From assembly GCA_040079795.1 (NCBI GenBank), contig JBEBJQ010000007.1, forward strand, positions 1-64,000: a stretch of DNA of 64,000 bases. The letters are read 5' to 3'. This document shows, piece by piece, positions 27,592 to 36,325 of the stretch; positions within the stretch are counted from its first letter, which is position 1, and each line of letters opens with the position of its first letter. Origin of the DNA: SXIZ01 sp040079795. Its GTDB lineage: Bacteria; Pseudomonadota; Gammaproteobacteria; Methylococcales; Methylomonadaceae. The translations under genes and the position numbers were made by a program. The notes under the pieces are model-generated. The model was not told where the DNA came from. It searched no databases and was given only the letters and a program-made list of their open reading frames with translations.

Positions 27592-30129
27592 TTAAAACTC
27601 CACTTTAACCGAACCCATCGCTGTTAACGGCGCACCGGGATAAATGCCGTTACGTGCTGCAACATTTGCATCAGGATCGGTAGATTCGTAATAATCCTTA
27701 TCCAGCAGATTTTTAATATTAAATGAAGTCGTCACACGAGTCGGGCCTACTTTTAATTTATAATTCGCGAAGGCATCCATCCGCACAAAACCTGGCATTT
27801 GGAAAGAGTTTGCTACATCACCTTCACGCTGTCCTGCCAGTATTCCCCCTAAGCCAAATGACCAACCTTCTTTCGTTTCGTAACCGTTGAGATCGTATTT
27901 CAGCCATAAGCTGCCTGAATGTTCAGGGACATTAGTCATTCTTTTCCCCTCAAAACCGTTCACTACGCCATCTAAGCTGCGGTTGTCCTTAATAATTCTT
28001 GCGTCGGTAAAGGCATAGCTGCTGATTATGCTGAGCTTGTCGGTAAGCTGGCCAGTTATATCCAACTCGATACCTTGACTACGCTGCTCTCCGATTGCCG
28101 CCCTATCTATTGGATTTGGAGTTGTTAAGTCAGGGGTCAGTATGTTGCTCTTGGTCAAGTGATAGTAGGATAGCGTCGCAGATAAGCGTTGGTCGAAAAA
28201 AGCGGTTTTAATGCCTGCTTCAAATTGCTCGCCAATTTGCGGAGCAAAACTTCCGCCAGTAGCTGATATGCCGTTATTAGCACCGAATGAAGTCGTCCAA
28301 TTACCGAATAAGCCAAGTTCTTTGATGGGCTGGTAAAGAATGCCTACGCGCGGACTGAAGCCCTCATCCTTACGAAAAGAGATTGAACTCGATGGATTGT
28401 TAGAATCTGTATCAATTGAACCTGTTTTAGCCCAGTCATAGCGTCCGCCACCCATGATGTGTAACTTATCCCACAAGGTAATATGATCTTGAAAATAAGC
28501 TCCGTACCACTCAACCTTTGATCTGTTGAGGTTCTCTCCTGGAAAGTTGGTTGTGTCATATGCCTGTTGAAACAGCGCGGGATTAATGCCATGCCTTGGA
28601 TTAAATATATCGTAAGCCAAATCTGGATTAGGATTGATAAATTCGCCAAAGATTGCATAATCCTGAGACTCTTGAAGATAATCAAAACCCACCAAAGTTT
28701 GATGTTTTGTAGACCCTATGTCGAAATTTCCGGTTAAATCCAGATTGGTCTGGTATGTTTCAACATCGGTCACTTGAGCAAAAACACTTCTGTCCAATGT
28801 ACGCCCGTCTGCTTGAAAACCAATAGGATTTATAAAAGCTTGATCAGCATGTTCAAAATTAGTCAGGAATCGGCTGTGTATCGCCCAATCTTTGTTAAAT
28901 CGATGATTGATTTCAGTTCCGACTGATACCCTTGATTGAATATCAAGCTGATCATTTGGATCACTGCTGTAATTACGGCTGATGGGAATTGATGCAGGCC
29001 GTTTACCTATGGCAGGAACGCCCAGATCGGCTTGGTAATCCTGATTCATCGCTTCAATACTCAGTGTCATATCCGTAGAGTCTGTGGGCTTCCAGGTTAT
29101 AGTAGGTGCAATATTTACCCGATCAGTCGAAATAAAATCTCGAAATGAATTGCTGTTTTGGTAGGCTCCAGTAAAGCGATAAAGCAAAGAGCCATCTTGA
29201 GTTATAGGGCCGGTAGCGTCCCATTGCGTCCGATACCAATCATACGAGCCGAATTGCTGCTCCAAAGAATAATAGGGTGTATCCAGCGGCTTCTTGGTGG
29301 TGATGTTGATTAATCCCCCAGGCTGAGCGCGACCGTACAGAATGGAGGCAGGGCCTTTAAGAACTTCTATACTTTGTATATTGGTAGTATCAAATTCGCT
29401 TTGTAAAGTTCCTGTGGTGGAGGCAATCAGTCCATTGCGATACGTTTGTTTGTTTAGAAAACCACGGATAATAAATCCGGTTCCCATCCCCGTAGTAGAT
29501 TGCGGACGCACGCCACTGACATTTTCCAGTGCGTCTTTAATACGCGAGGATTTTTGATCTTCTATTACCCCTCTAGGCACAACCTGAATTGACATAGGCG
29601 TGTCAAAAATCGCAGTATTGGTTTTAGTCGCGGCTACAGCATTTGTGGTAGTGTAGCTTTTGCCATAAGGATCATTCGCACCGTTCCCGTCTTCATTAGC
29701 ATTATCCACATCAGCCGTCACCGTCATCGCCTTTAACGTAGGCGGTTCCGCTGATGCTTTTGATGGTGATTTTTCCTGTGGTATAGTCGGCTCGGACTTC
29801 GGCGCAGCCGCAATCAAGATAGTGCCGTCTCCAGAAACACTATGTTTCAACCCCGTTCCTTGCAGCAGTTTACCCAAAGCTTGATTGGGGGTGAAGTCGC
29901 CCTGTATACCGGGGCTTTGTTTCCCGGCAGTCATGGCGGTGTCGTAGACTAATTGCAGGTCGCTGTTTTCAGCCAGACGATTTAGCGCGGTCGCCAACGA
30001 TCCCGCAGGTATGGCTATATGCTCGGCGCTAGCGTTGCTGGTGATACCGCAAAGGGCAGTCAGTAAAATCATGCCGGACGCGTGGTGTTTGATAATGTGT
30101 TTGCCGTAAGGCCTTGGTTGCTTGTGCAT
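27592..30129 (-). CDS. TonB-dependent receptor with signalling (STN) domain
   Basis: 845 residues. It has a signal peptide, then an STN domain (IPAGSLATALNRLAENSDLQLVYD, about 38-105), a linker with a TonB-box-like TMTVTADV, a plug domain (ENVSGVRPQS, VLKGPASILYGRAQPGG) and a 22-strand barrel ending FNIKNLLDKDYY...GSVKVEF with a terminal Phe. STN domains signal to FecR-type anti-sigma factors, and the FecI/FecR pair lies just upstream on the same strand. The expected substrate is a ferric siderophore. The start has a good ribosome site (GAGGAG). A parDE module lies between it and fecR, so the ancestral regulator-receptor unit is interrupted. Confidence 0.93.
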   Translation of the reverse strand: MHKQPRPYGKHIIKHHASGMILLTALCGITSNASAEHIAIPAGSLATALNRLAENSDLQLVYDTAMTAGKQSPGIQGDFTPNQALGKLLQGTGLKHSVSGDGTILIAAAPKSEPTIPQEKSPSKASAEPPTLKAMTVTADVDNANEDGNGANDPYGKSYTTTNAVAATKTNTAIFDTPMSIQVVPRGVIEDQKSSRIKDALENVSGVRPQSTTGMGTGFIIRGFLNKQTYRNGLIASTTGTLQSEFDTTNIQSIEVLKGPASILYGRAQPGGLINITTKKPLDTPYYSLEQQFGSYDWYRTQWDATGPITQDGSLLYRFTGAYQNSNSFRDFISTDRVNIAPTITWKPTDSTDMTLSIEAMNQDYQADLGVPAIGKRPASIPISRNYSSDPNDQLDIQSRVSVGTEINHRFNKDWAIHSRFLTNFEHADQAFINPIGFQADGRTLDRSVFAQVTDVETYQTNLDLTGNFDIGSTKHQTLVGFDYLQESQDYAIFGEFINPNPDLAYDIFNPRHGINPALFQQAYDTTNFPGENLNRSKVEWYGAYFQDHITLWDKLHIMGGGRYDWAKTGSIDTDSNNPSSSISFRKDEGFSPRVGILYQPIKELGLFGNWTTSFGANNGISATGGSFAPQIGEQFEAGIKTAFFDQRLSATLSYYHLTKSNILTPDLTTPNPIDRAAIGEQRSQGIELDITGQLTDKLSIISSYAFTDARIIKDNRSLDGVVNGFEGKRMTNVPEHSGSLWLKYDLNGYETKEGWSFGLGGILAGQREGDVANSFQMPGFVRMDAFANYKLKVGPTRVTTSFNIKNLLDKDYYESTDPDANVAARNGIYPGAPLTAMGSVKVEF

Positions 30130-30271
30130 GCAATCTCCTCTGAATATTCTGTGTTGTTTTTAGGCTGTTCAGAGAAGAAGACGCAGAGGGTGATGAAATG
30201 AGGAGGTTGGAATGTAAAAAAATTTGCGGTTATTTGAAAATACAGCACTCGCCAACAGTAGCCCATATAAA

Positions 30272-30462
30272 TTAAGGTTCAGCCTGCTTACCACCTATCA
30301 GTTTTATTACAGCTGTTCTATACGTCATTCCGGCAGGGATTGCCGGAATCCAGAAGCCAGGGACGGCAAGGCTCTGGCCACATCCATGTGTCTTGGATAC
30401 CGGCAGTCCATGCCGGTATGACGACCTATTTTATTAAGTGATAGGTGTTAAGGTTCAGCCTG
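30272..30462. repeat. Composite repeat: direct and inverted repeats around an inserted element
   Basis: The 15-bp sequence TTAAGGTTCAGCCTG occurs at 30272-30286 and again at 30448-30462. Just inside lies CACCTATCA (30292-30300) with its reverse complement TGATAGGTG (30439-30447). Between them sits the 101-bp CGTCAT...ATGACG element. The rest of 30130-30585 contains no recognised gene; the promoters of the receptor and of parDE must be here. Confidence 0.6.
30323..30423. repeat. Dispersed palindromic element, copy 1 (CGTCAT...ATGACG)
   Basis: A 101-bp sequence with complementary ends (CGTCATTCCGGCAGGGAT and a right end GTCCATGCCGGTATGACG), able to form a long imperfect hairpin. Related copies are at 46709-46806, shorter at 56931-56961, and partial at 61949-62014. 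It resembles REP/MITE-like non-coding repeats of proteobacteria. Confidence 0.75.
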
Positions 30463-30585
30463 TTTGAAATCCGCAATTTTGAGCGTGTGGCGTATAGTGG
30501 GCTATTTTCTGTTCAACAGGTTGGTAGCACGTAGATTCAGTATGGTGTAAAATCGCACCGTAAATGCACCTAAATGGAGGGTATG

Positions 30586-30837
30586 ATGACACGGCAAAGT
30601 ATTTCTTTTTCTGCACCTAACGATCAATGGTTGAATAATCTGCTTGAGCGCGAGGAGTATTCCAGCAAAAGCGAGATTGTAAACGACCTAATAAGAAAGG
30701 CGCGGACACAACAAAGCGAGATTGAACTAATACGTGCCAAACTAATTGCGTCAGAAAAAAGTGGCTTTATTAACCAGACCGTCGAGGAAATCCGAGCAGA
30801 GTTCAAGGAAGCGCTACGGCGTAATGGGGAATTATAA
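30586..30837 (+). CDS. parD: ParD-like (CopG/RHH) antitoxin
   Basis: 83 residues from the ATG at 30586. GGAGG at 30576-30580 decides the start here, or at the ATG 3 bases earlier, rather than at the ATG at 30574, which would put the ribosome site inside the gene. Ribbon-helix-helix N-terminus TRQSISFSAPNDQWLNNLLE, then SKSEIVNDLIRKA and an acidic toxin-binding helix. It overlaps parE by 14 bases. Confidence 0.88.
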   Translation: MTRQSISFSAPNDQWLNNLLEREEYSSKSEIVNDLIRKARTQQSEIELIRAKLIASEKSGFINQTVEEIRAEFKEALRRNGEL

Positions 30838-31087
30838 AATTACAGAGGCTACAAAAGAAGACATTAGACGCATCTACAAACGGGGCATTCGAGAATATGG
30901 CGAAGTTCAGGCAGATAAATATTATGGTGCCCTTTTTGATCGTTTTGACCAGATAGTAGAAAATCCTTATTTATATCAGCCTATTGACTATATACGAGCG
31001 GGTTACAGGCGTAGCGTCTGTGGGGTGGATGAAGGCATAGAAATCATTAATATTTTGGGGTGGCAAGACATTGACGAAATCCTTTAA
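30824..31087 (+). CDS. parE: ParE-family toxin
   Basis: 87 residues starting at ATG 30824 (MGNYKITEATKEDIRRIYKRG), inside the antitoxin end. The body YGEVQADKYYGALFDRFDQI, the strand AGYRRSVCGVDEGIEIINIL and the final QDIDEIL fit ParE. ParE toxins typically inhibit DNA gyrase. It is convergent with fecR (stop 88 bases away). The pair sits between the anti-sigma gene and the receptor it would control. Confidence 0.85.
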   Translation: MGNYKITEATKEDIRRIYKRGIREYGEVQADKYYGALFDRFDQIVENPYLYQPIDYIRAGYRRSVCGVDEGIEIINILGWQDIDEIL

Positions 31088-31175
31088 CCGGTAAGATGAT
31101 TTTGCGTCAGCCGCATTGTTAGGGTTTCTACTGTTTTATGCCCGACGGACACACAAGAAAATGCAAAAACCGGCG

Positions 31176-32126
31176 TTACCGGTGCAGCAACACCAAATAG
31201 TCGGTAAGCCGTGTGGAATGCAGATGCAGGGATTTTTCCAGGGTATTAATCACGGTCATAGGTTGGTCAATATTAAATACCCCGTTTACCCGCCGATCAG
31301 CTATGCCAGCATCGGTGATGCGCAATAAACCGTGATGGTAGCGGTTTAACTCGCTAATTACTTCGCCCAGCGGTTGGTTTTGGAATACCAGTTTGCCGCG
31401 TTGCCAGGCGGTAGCGCTATGCACATCGGCTTTAGTGGGCAAGCTTATTCCCGTAGCATCGGCATAGCTTAACCGTTGCCCTTCAGAGACTATGGTAGGG
31501 CTGCCAGCATTAACCGCAACCGCTACGCTGTGTTCGGTGACAGTTATTTCTGCGCCTGCTGTCAGATGACGGATATTAAAAGCAGTCCCTAAGGCGGTAG
31601 TACTGCCCTGCCCCGCTTGCACGCTAAAAGGCCGCGCCCGGTCAGGGCTAACCATAAATAGGGCCTCGCCTTTGAGCAAGTTCAATTGCCGTAAGCTGGG
31701 CGTCAGTTTAACGGCTAAGGCACTGTCACTGTTTAAATACACCATTGAGCCATCCGCCAATGTTATCTGACGGGTTTCACCAATGCCGGTGGTAAAGTCA
31801 GCCCGAAATAGAATAGCTAAAGGATTAAACAATAGTAATAACAGGCATGCAGTAGCTAGAAAACCCACCCCATAGCGCCACTGCCAAAGTGTTTTTTTCT
31901 CAGTTGATGGTATTGGCTTTGGTGCAGCAGCAAGTTGTGGTTTAAGCGCATCTAACTCGCCCCATAGCTGACAAACCTCCGCAAACGCGGCCCGGTGGGC
32001 AGGATGGGCATTTTGCCAGTGCAAAAACGCTGCCCGCTCCTCTCGGCTCACATCACCATTATCCAAACGCACCCACCAAGCGGTCGCTTGCTCCTGGATA
32101 GTTAACTGGTTTGGGCTAATGTTCAT
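31176..32126 (-). CDS. FecR-family anti-sigma factor / signal transducer
   Basis: 316 residues. The cytoplasmic N-terminal domain (DUF4880-like) has AWWVRLDNGDVSREERAAFLHWQ, which binds the sigma factor. A single TM helix lies at about 87-108 (FLATACLLLLLFNPLAI), then the periplasmic FecR domain with GETRQITLADGSMVYLNSDS, LLKGEALF and FSVQAGQG, and a C-terminal STN-like region that contacts the receptor. It is 76 bases downstream of the sigma gene. The likely partner is the STN-carrying receptor at 27.6-30.1 kb. Confidence 0.92.
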   Translation of the reverse strand: MNISPNQLTIQEQATAWWVRLDNGDVSREERAAFLHWQNAHPAHRAAFAEVCQLWGELDALKPQLAAAPKPIPSTEKKTLWQWRYGVGFLATACLLLLLFNPLAILFRADFTTGIGETRQITLADGSMVYLNSDSALAVKLTPSLRQLNLLKGEALFMVSPDRARPFSVQAGQGSTTALGTAFNIRHLTAGAEITVTEHSVAVAVNAGSPTIVSEGQRLSYADATGISLPTKADVHSATAWQRGKLVFQNQPLGEVISELNRYHHGLLRITDAGIADRRVNGVFNIDQPMTVINTLEKSLHLHSTRLTDYLVLLHR

Positions 32127-32202
32127 GCGCTGAAAAGGCTATTTATTATGATTGTGTGGTTCATTATAAGACGCATAGCCTAGCTAAAACAGGACTGTCG
32201 CA

Positions 32203-32715
32203 TTAGTCCCTGTCTACTTGTTGCAATACTTGCAAAGCATTGCGTAAATGCTTTTCTACCATATTGCGGGAAATATTCAGCCGTTCTGCGATTTCGGCAT
32301 GGCTAAGTTCGTCAACTTTACGCAGGACAAACACTGTACGGCACTTAGGGGGTAGGCTTTCAACCGCTTGCGCCAAACGGTCCAAGCGTTCACGGGCAAG
32401 CAGGATGTGTTCCGGGGTCGTGTCTAAACAGGGCTCATAAGTTTCCGGCAAATCCTCAGCGCTAGAAACATACTTAGACCGGGTAGCTTGACGACGCTCA
32501 TAATCAGTCGCCAAATTAGCCGCAATACGGTGCAACAATGCGCGGGGATTTTCCGCTTGCTGCCAAAGGCCGCTACTTAGAAATCTTTGATAGGTGTCCT
32601 GTAAAATATCCGCTGCAATATCAGCACACCCAAAACGTCGAATCAACACCCCCTTGATTTCTTGCTCATAGGTTTTTATAAGTTGCGCGAAAACGAGGCT
32701 TGAAAGTCCACTCAT
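32203..32715 (-). CDS. FecI-type ECF sigma factor
   Basis: 170 residues when started at ATG 32715 (MSGLSSLVFAQLIKTYEQE); the open frame continues 20 codons upstream but without family character. Region 2 (IRRFGCADIAADILQDTYQRF) and region 4 (LPPKCRTVFVLRKVDELSHAEIAERLNISRNMVEKH) are complete. It should direct RNA polymerase to the receptor promoter when the substrate is sensed. No clear Fur site was seen upstream. Confidence 0.92.
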   Translation of the reverse strand: MSGLSSLVFAQLIKTYEQEIKGVLIRRFGCADIAADILQDTYQRFLSSGLWQQAENPRALLHRIAANLATDYERRQATRSKYVSSAEDLPETYEPCLDTTPEHILLARERLDRLAQAVESLPPKCRTVFVLRKVDELSHAEIAERLNISRNMVEKHLRNALQVLQQVDRD

Positions 32716-32984
32716 TGAATAACTGGCTCTGCGTAGCAGGATTAAGTAAAAACATTGGCTAATTAATAAGCACATTTTATGCCACTACTTAGAAACCCTT
32801 TTAAACCGCTATAAAGCAGCTTTAGACAGAGATTTTTTACTGTTAATAAGGAGTTTTACGGTTATTTGCCCTATTAAATTCAGGTCATTTAACATTGTTT
32901 AATAAATGTTTGAGAGCTTTTTAAAGCATAACCCTGACCACCAAGATTTTAAACCGCTATTTTATACGGTTTGTATCATTAACC

Positions 32985-33725
32985 TTATCTACCAGATTTA
33001 GCACGACGCTTTTGAATCCAGCGCATTACCCCGGTCACATAAAGTAACATCGGCACTAAACCGGTGACAAAAATAATCATTCGCCCAAGCAGCCCAAATG
33101 CCTCACCATTATGCAAGGGATAAAGCCACTGAAGAAAGCCGTCTCCAACCGAATCAGCTGTTAAGTCATTTTTGTATAAAACTTTTCCACTGTATTGATC
33201 AAGCCACAGCGTTCTTCTTGGGCGGGTTCGATTAATTTCTAACGGGGCTCGCTTAACAACACGGTAGACGCCTTGAGGGTCTTGCGGACAAAATATCCAT
33301 TTATAAGTGCCATCTGGAAAATACTGGTTTGTAATGGTTGCAACTTGATCCAGCGTTATAGGCAGTTGCTGATCATTCAGTTCGGAAACGAATTTTCCTG
33401 GATCAAGTTTTAAGGGTGAAAATAACTTTACCAGTCCGGTTACATAGGGCGTAAACACCAGATAAATACCCGAAAACAGCACATATCGAAAAGTAGAAAC
33501 CAAGGGTTTTATGTACGTCATAGAAGAATCACCATGAACTTTTTTAAGTGCGGGATTCAATTGTGCGCCAACTTCCGGCCAGAACACCGACAAGCCACCT
33601 GCAAAACCGCTCAATACAAAGACTGCGCCAGCAGACAACCCGATATAACGATGTATCTGTAGCCAAAATTTACGGCGGGTTTTTAAGTCTGGGAACAAAC
33701 GAACAGTGTTTTTTTCAGCAATCAA
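32985..33725 (-). pseudogene. Internally deleted PepSY membrane protein
   Basis: 246 residues aligning with both ends of the 404-residue PepSY protein at 26.3 kb: the N-terminal FWLQIHRYIGLSAGAVFVLSG, and from about residue 81 the third TM, LWLDQYSGKVL, PLHNGEAFGLLGR and RWIQKRRA. About 150 central residues (first PepSY region, TM2 and the FDLHKT histidine loop) are missing. The start is also odd: the only in-frame starts are TTG codons inside a (CAAT)4 repeat (33719-33734), and the nearest ATG (33741) runs into TGA after three codons. It is probably a remnant, though the reading frame is open. Confidence 0.65.
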
Positions 33726-33804
33726 TCAATCAATTACTCATTTCCGAAATGGCAAACCCGCCTTGCAAAGCTATAAAACTGTTTAAAAAAACCTGATAAG
33801 GATG

Positions 33805-34197
33805 TTAGACCTCCACCCTAACTGAACCCAAGAAAGTTCGGGGAGCACCCGGCATAACCTGATGTATAAAAGCGAAGCCGCCATTACTGGCAGACATATA
33901 TTCCTTATCAAGCAAGTTCTCTACATTGAATTGAAAAGTCACATTAGAAGGGCCGATTTTATGTTGATATTTCAACATGGCATCTACCCGCGCATAGCCT
34001 GGCATATAAAAAGTGTTATCAATATTGCCTGCACGGCGACCGATTTGGCTGTTTTTAACGCCCATGCACGCCAAATCCAAGGTATCCACATAGGCATCTA
34101 ACGCCCGCACTGGATTACTTTTGGAAACATACTCGTCAATGCTCGGAGGCAACAGTGCCGTTTGCAGGCGACTACTACCTAATTTGTATTTTCTCAA
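33805..34197 (-). pseudogene. Chimeric ORF: transposase N-terminus fused to receptor C-terminus
   Basis: One open frame of 130 residues. Residues 1 to about 48 (MRKYKLGSSRLQTALLPPS, then YVSKSNPVRALDAYVDTLDL) are the start of an IS1182-type transposase. From about residue 52 the sequence becomes the C-terminal end of a TonB-dependent receptor: GRRAGNIDNTFYMPGYARVD, FQFNVENLLDKEYM and the terminal GSVRVEV. The join is near 34045. The receptor piece covers only the last few barrel strands. Together with the truncated PepSY gene behind it, this is the relic of another receptor-PepSY pair. Confidence 0.8.
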
Positions 34198-34260
34198 AGA
34201 GTTCCCCCTTTTTATTCAATTATATAGAGGTACATTATACCAAAATTCTGGGGTGAATTC
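34046..34260 (-). mobile_element. Left-end remnant of an IS1182-like insertion sequence
   Basis: It comprises the first about 48 codons of the transposase and the AT-rich upstream region. The remainder of the transposase and the other end are absent, so the element is dead. The outer boundary could not be fixed because no second terminal repeat is available for comparison. The stretch between it and exbD (to 34365) shows nothing else. Confidence 0.6.
34234..34242 (-). promoter_or_regulatory. Extended -10 promoter element in the IS remnant
   Basis: On the minus strand TGG-TATAAT stands about 37 bases before the start of the chimeric ORF. The -35 region is poor, as allowed with an extended -10. 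It may drive the chimeric ORF and the truncated PepSY gene behind it. Confidence 0.4.
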
Positions 34261-34365
34261 TTTCACAGCCTCGCTAGGCAGTCCACCACAAACAGCGCTC
34301 CGACGCTTCTTTCGGTATGGAGGTTTGCTGGCTCAGAACCTCTGCCCACTAAAGAAACAAGAGTA

Positions 34366-34776
34366 CTATTGCTCGACCGTCACAAACGCCATTTTGCTAA
34401 TCCCCGCATGCTGGACGGTTGCCATCACTTCCGCGACTTTCGCGTACACCACACTTTGATCGGCGTATAAATGCACTGCTGTTTCAGGATTTTGCACCAA
34501 GGCATCCTTCAATGTGCCTTCAAGTGCGCCCAAATCCGCCAAAGTTTCTTTGTTAAGGGTTATCTGCCCTTGGGCGTTTATACCCAGTTGCAAGGGCTGG
34601 TCTTTAACATCCGGTGTGGTTTCTGCCGTTTCCGGGAGCTTAACCAGCACCGATTGGGTCAGTAACGGCGCAGTCACTAACAAGATGATCACTAACACTA
34701 ACATCACATCCACGAGCGGTGTGACGTTGATTTCGCTCATGGCATCCTGGTCTTCGCCCTGTGGTTTAAATGCCAT
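34366..34776 (-). CDS. exbD: Biopolymer transport protein ExbD
   Basis: 136 residues from ATG 34776 (MAFKPQGEDQDAMSEINVTPL); the open frame reaches further upstream but overlaps exbB. One TM helix near the N-terminus (VDVMLVLVIILLVTAPLL) contains the key membrane Asp for proton flow, followed by a periplasmic domain ending VEQ. It starts 1 base past the exbB stop, so the two are translationally coupled. It works with ExbB and TonB to energise the outer-membrane receptors of this region. Confidence 0.93.
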   Translation of the reverse strand: MAFKPQGEDQDAMSEINVTPLVDVMLVLVIILLVTAPLLTQSVLVKLPETAETTPDVKDQPLQLGINAQGQITLNKETLADLGALEGTLKDALVQNPETAVHLYADQSVVYAKVAEVMATVQHAGISKMAFVTVEQ

Positions 34777-34777
34777 G

Positions 34778-35443
34778 CTATTTTTCCCCGTTAGTTTCAG
34801 AAGAAAAAGCGACGTGCAAAAGGCCCGCCACGAAGTTTTCCAGGCCAAAGCGTTGATTTTTAACCTGCCGTAAAAAAAAGTTATACGCTAACACAGCAGG
34901 GACAGCAACCGCGATGCCAATGGCAGTTGCGACCAGGGCATCGCCAATGGGGCCAGCCACCACATCCAAACTGGTGGAGCCGCTGGCGGTAATATCGTGC
35001 ATGGCATGCATGATGCCTAATACCGTCCCGAACAGTCCGACAAACGGCGCAGTGCTGCCAATGCTGGCGAGCATGGTTAGGCCGCTTTCCATCGTACGTT
35101 GCTCTTTTTGTAATTGTTCCCGCAGCGATTGTTCCATTAACTCAGTGGGTGAGCCTGCAAATTTAAGGCTTGCACCGTTGGCTTGCTGAAATTCTTGCAA
35201 CCAGTTAAAACCTTGGCGGGCAATCCGCGCCTGTGAACCACGTAAGACTTCTGCGGGTAATGCCCTTGCCTTTGCCAGGTTAGCCGCATTCCAAAAAGAT
35301 TGGTTAAAACGCCGGTTGTAATAACTGTTTTTACCAAGCTGCCATATTTTGAACAATATCAATGTCCAGGTAATAACTGAAAAAGCCAATAGCGTGTAGA
35401 GAGTGCCGTCAATAATAACGGTCGGCTCAATATGATAGGGCAT
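34778..35443 (-). CDS. exbB: TonB-system energiser ExbB (MotA/TolQ/ExbB)
   Basis: 221 residues with three TM helices: one near the N-terminus (YTLLAFSVITWTLILFKIW) and two after a cytoplasmic loop (STAPFVGLFGTVLGIMHAM and ALVATAIGIAVAVPAVLAY), which carry the family signature. It forms the pentameric channel around ExbD. Second gene of the tonB-exbB-exbD operon, 14 bases after tonB. Confidence 0.94.
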   Translation of the reverse strand: MPYHIEPTVIIDGTLYTLLAFSVITWTLILFKIWQLGKNSYYNRRFNQSFWNAANLAKARALPAEVLRGSQARIARQGFNWLQEFQQANGASLKFAGSPTELMEQSLREQLQKEQRTMESGLTMLASIGSTAPFVGLFGTVLGIMHAMHDITASGSTSLDVVAGPIGDALVATAIGIAVAVPAVLAYNFFLRQVKNQRFGLENFVAGLLHVAFSSETNGEK

Positions 35444-35457
35444 TAAATTTTCCTCTT

Positions 35458-36315
35458 TTAGTTATGCAAATTAAATATAATCGGAACTAGCACGGAACTA
35501 CTGACCGGGGTCTCGCCCCGTTTTGCAGGAATAAACCGCCATTTTTTGACGGCTTCAACCGCCGCGTCATCCAGCTCTTCATGGCCGCTGCTATGGTGGA
35601 CGCCCACGGTATCACTGCTGCCATCGGCACCGACTTGTACCCGCAGCGTTACCTTCCCCTCCCAATGCTCTCTGCGGGCAATAGAGGGATAAACCGGTTT
35701 AGGGTTATAGCCATAATTAGCACGGAAATTAGCCTCTGTGAACACTTCAGCTTTATTAGGCGCAGTTGCCACTTTCGGTGCAGCGGCTTTAACCGGAGCC
35801 GGTGGGGCTGGCGGAGCTTCTGATACTGTCTCTTGTGGCTCAGTAGGCGCAGGCATTTTTACGGTTTTGATGACGGCTTTTTTAGGGACCTCAACGGCTT
35901 TACGCACCACTGGTTTTAGTTTCTGCTTAATCGGCTTCGGCGGTTTAGGTTTTAGGGGCTCGGGTTTAGGCTCTTTTACAGGTTTAGTGACTGTTTCAGA
36001 CTGTTGTGGAGCCGCAGCAGCCATTAACGAAACTTCCATCATCAAGGGTTTCGCCAGGGTCAGCGGCTCAAGCGGCGTGAGCAGCTTTTGAACTACCCAT
36101 AGATGCACCGCTAACACCAGGAGCGTTAGCAATAAAGTCATCGGACGCGGACGTTCTTCACCCATTAGCGAAGACCATAATGCCTTTATTGACTGCCCTA
36201 TTCTGGGTGACAATTGACTATGGGGATTTCGGGGACGAAATAAGACCAGCGTTTGAAAACGTTTAAGCATCGGCCAATGAATAACCCTGTCGTTATCAGA
36301 AAATAAGTGATTCAT
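35458..36315 (-). CDS. tonB: TonB energy-transducing protein
   Basis: 285 residues. The single TM helix is unusually far in (about 57-77, MTLLLTLLVLAVHLWVVQKL), leaving a cytoplasmic N-terminus of some 55 residues. It is followed by the Pro/Lys-rich spacer (KPEPLKPKPPKPIKQKLKP) that crosses the periplasm and a C-terminal TonB domain with YPSIARREHWEGKVTLRVQV and AVKKWRFIPAKR. It should contact the TonB boxes of the nearby receptors. The long N-terminal tail resembles TonB forms with extra cytoplasmic segments; its role is unknown. Confidence 0.92.
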   Translation of the reverse strand: MNHLFSDNDRVIHWPMLKRFQTLVLFRPRNPHSQLSPRIGQSIKALWSSLMGEERPRPMTLLLTLLVLAVHLWVVQKLLTPLEPLTLAKPLMMEVSLMAAAAPQQSETVTKPVKEPKPEPLKPKPPKPIKQKLKPVVRKAVEVPKKAVIKTVKMPAPTEPQETVSEAPPAPPAPVKAAAPKVATAPNKAEVFTEANFRANYGYNPKPVYPSIARREHWEGKVTLRVQVGADGSSDTVGVHHSSGHEELDDAAVEAVKKWRFIPAKRGETPVSSSVLVPIIFNLHN

Positions 36316-36325
36316 GGGAAGCGAT

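Noticed and set aside
34046..34260. Complete IS1182-family element
   Set aside because: Only the first about 48 codons of the transposase and its upstream region are present; no right end exists.
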